The position numbers and the translations under genes were made by a program. The notes under the pieces are model-generated. The model did no database searches and was not told the origin of the DNA. It saw only the letters and a list, made by a program, of their open reading frames with translations. A DNA stretch of 64,000 bases from positions 19,015,080-19,079,079 of the forward strand of contig CM028902.1 of the NCBI GenBank assembly GCA_016801885.1. Direction: 5' to 3'. Shown here in pieces: positions 63,495-64,000 of this stretch (position 1 is the first letter of the stretch; every line of letters starts with the position of its first letter). The DNA comes from Toxotes chatareus (lineage: Eukaryota > Chordata > Actinopteri > Toxotidae).

Positions 63495-64000
63495 TTAAAC
63501 GGACATGGCTGTGGTGTGTGAAAATTACTGATTTCACATCCCAAATATCTGCAAAGTTGCCAATAAATCTTTAAATGTCACTTTGTGAAACTGAACTTTG
63601 CAGCAATTCCAAAATGACTGTAAAGTATTGCCTCCTGTACATCATTAGCTTAATTCCTTCTATCCTGTTAAAAGTAATTAAAAGTTATATTACCTGTGTG
63701 TTACAGCAGAGTATATTGTACAATAAAACTTTTAATGTCCCTGTGCAATCGCCAGACAACATTATCAGAGAATGGCCATGGAACTATGATTAAGGTATAA
63801 TTAAGCAACAAATTACTTAGAAATAGCTCAAGGTTAAAAAACACCAACAGTAAAATTACTCTGTGTGGATGTATGTGATTATGGCATCTTTCAAATTATT
63901 CCGATGGCATAAGTTTTTGTTTGCATAAAAAAACAATCACAGTGAAAACCGGTTAATTTCAGGGGGCACTTAATGTTTACAGCAGTGACATTCTACACCC

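Larger units (their letters stand above)
58520..64000 (-). other. slc66a2 last intron (partial), repeat-rich
   Basis: Non-coding sequence upstream of the slc66a2 last exon, running off the window edge. It holds a foldback element (58580-59060), a tRNA-derived SINE (60430-60665), another interspersed repeat (61515-61870), pyrimidine-rich tracts (59460-59600, 61240-61370, 62230-62380), a CA repeat near 62928 and an AG repeat at 63477-63494. No earlier slc66a2 exon was recognised. Confidence 0.6.

Overview
The window looks like nuclear DNA of a bony fish, most likely a spiny-rayed (percomorph) teleost. Genes are broken by introns with GT-AG borders, most of the sequence is AT-rich and non-coding, microsatellites are frequent, and several interspersed repeats are families I know from teleost genomes: a palindromic foldback element, a tRNA-derived SINE, a 'TACTTAAGTAAAAGT'-type repeat and a decayed L1 LINE. 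Nothing suggests bacteria, a plasmid or a virus.

Only two protein-coding genes can be supported, both on the minus strand. The first is a complete silent (modifier) voltage-gated potassium channel subunit of the KCNG/Kv6 family, assembled from three coding exons: 22643-22536, 22382-21741 and 6203-5325. It encodes 542 residues with the T1 domain, S1-S6, TVGYG filter and the Kv6-type S6. A 153-bp intron separates exons 1 and 2, and a 15.5-kb intron separates S1 from S2. A probable 5' leader exon ends at 26145, next to a CpG-rich, promoter-like stretch at about 26280-26700. The second gene is represented only by its last coding exon (58519-58345), which encodes the C-terminal 57 complete residues of a PQ-loop protein resembling SLC66A2 (PQLC1). 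The rest of that gene lies beyond the right edge.

Layout: 1-5324, repeats and the KCNG 3' UTR; 5325-22643, KCNG coding part with its large intron; 22644-26145, a probable intron ahead of the start-codon exon; 26145-26700, putative leader exon and promoter; 26700-58310, about 32 kb without a recognisable gene, holding foldback-element copies, an L1 fragment, microsatellites, a duplicated about 100-bp segment and several perfect hairpins; 58345-58519, the slc66a2 last exon; 58520-64000, its intron with a foldback copy, a SINE and a further repeat.

The two proteins have no obvious shared function (plasma-membrane K+ channel modifier versus a PQ-loop endomembrane transporter/scaffold). Their adjacency is informative because human KCNG2 and SLC66A2 are neighbours on 18q23. 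This argues that the channel is kcng2, although the protein itself reads about as much like KCNG4. I found no evidence of an undescribed biological system. The most interesting non-genic items are a 66-nt hairpin at 47510-47575, the duplicated segment at 27781/35206, and the very close poly(A) signal of slc66a2.
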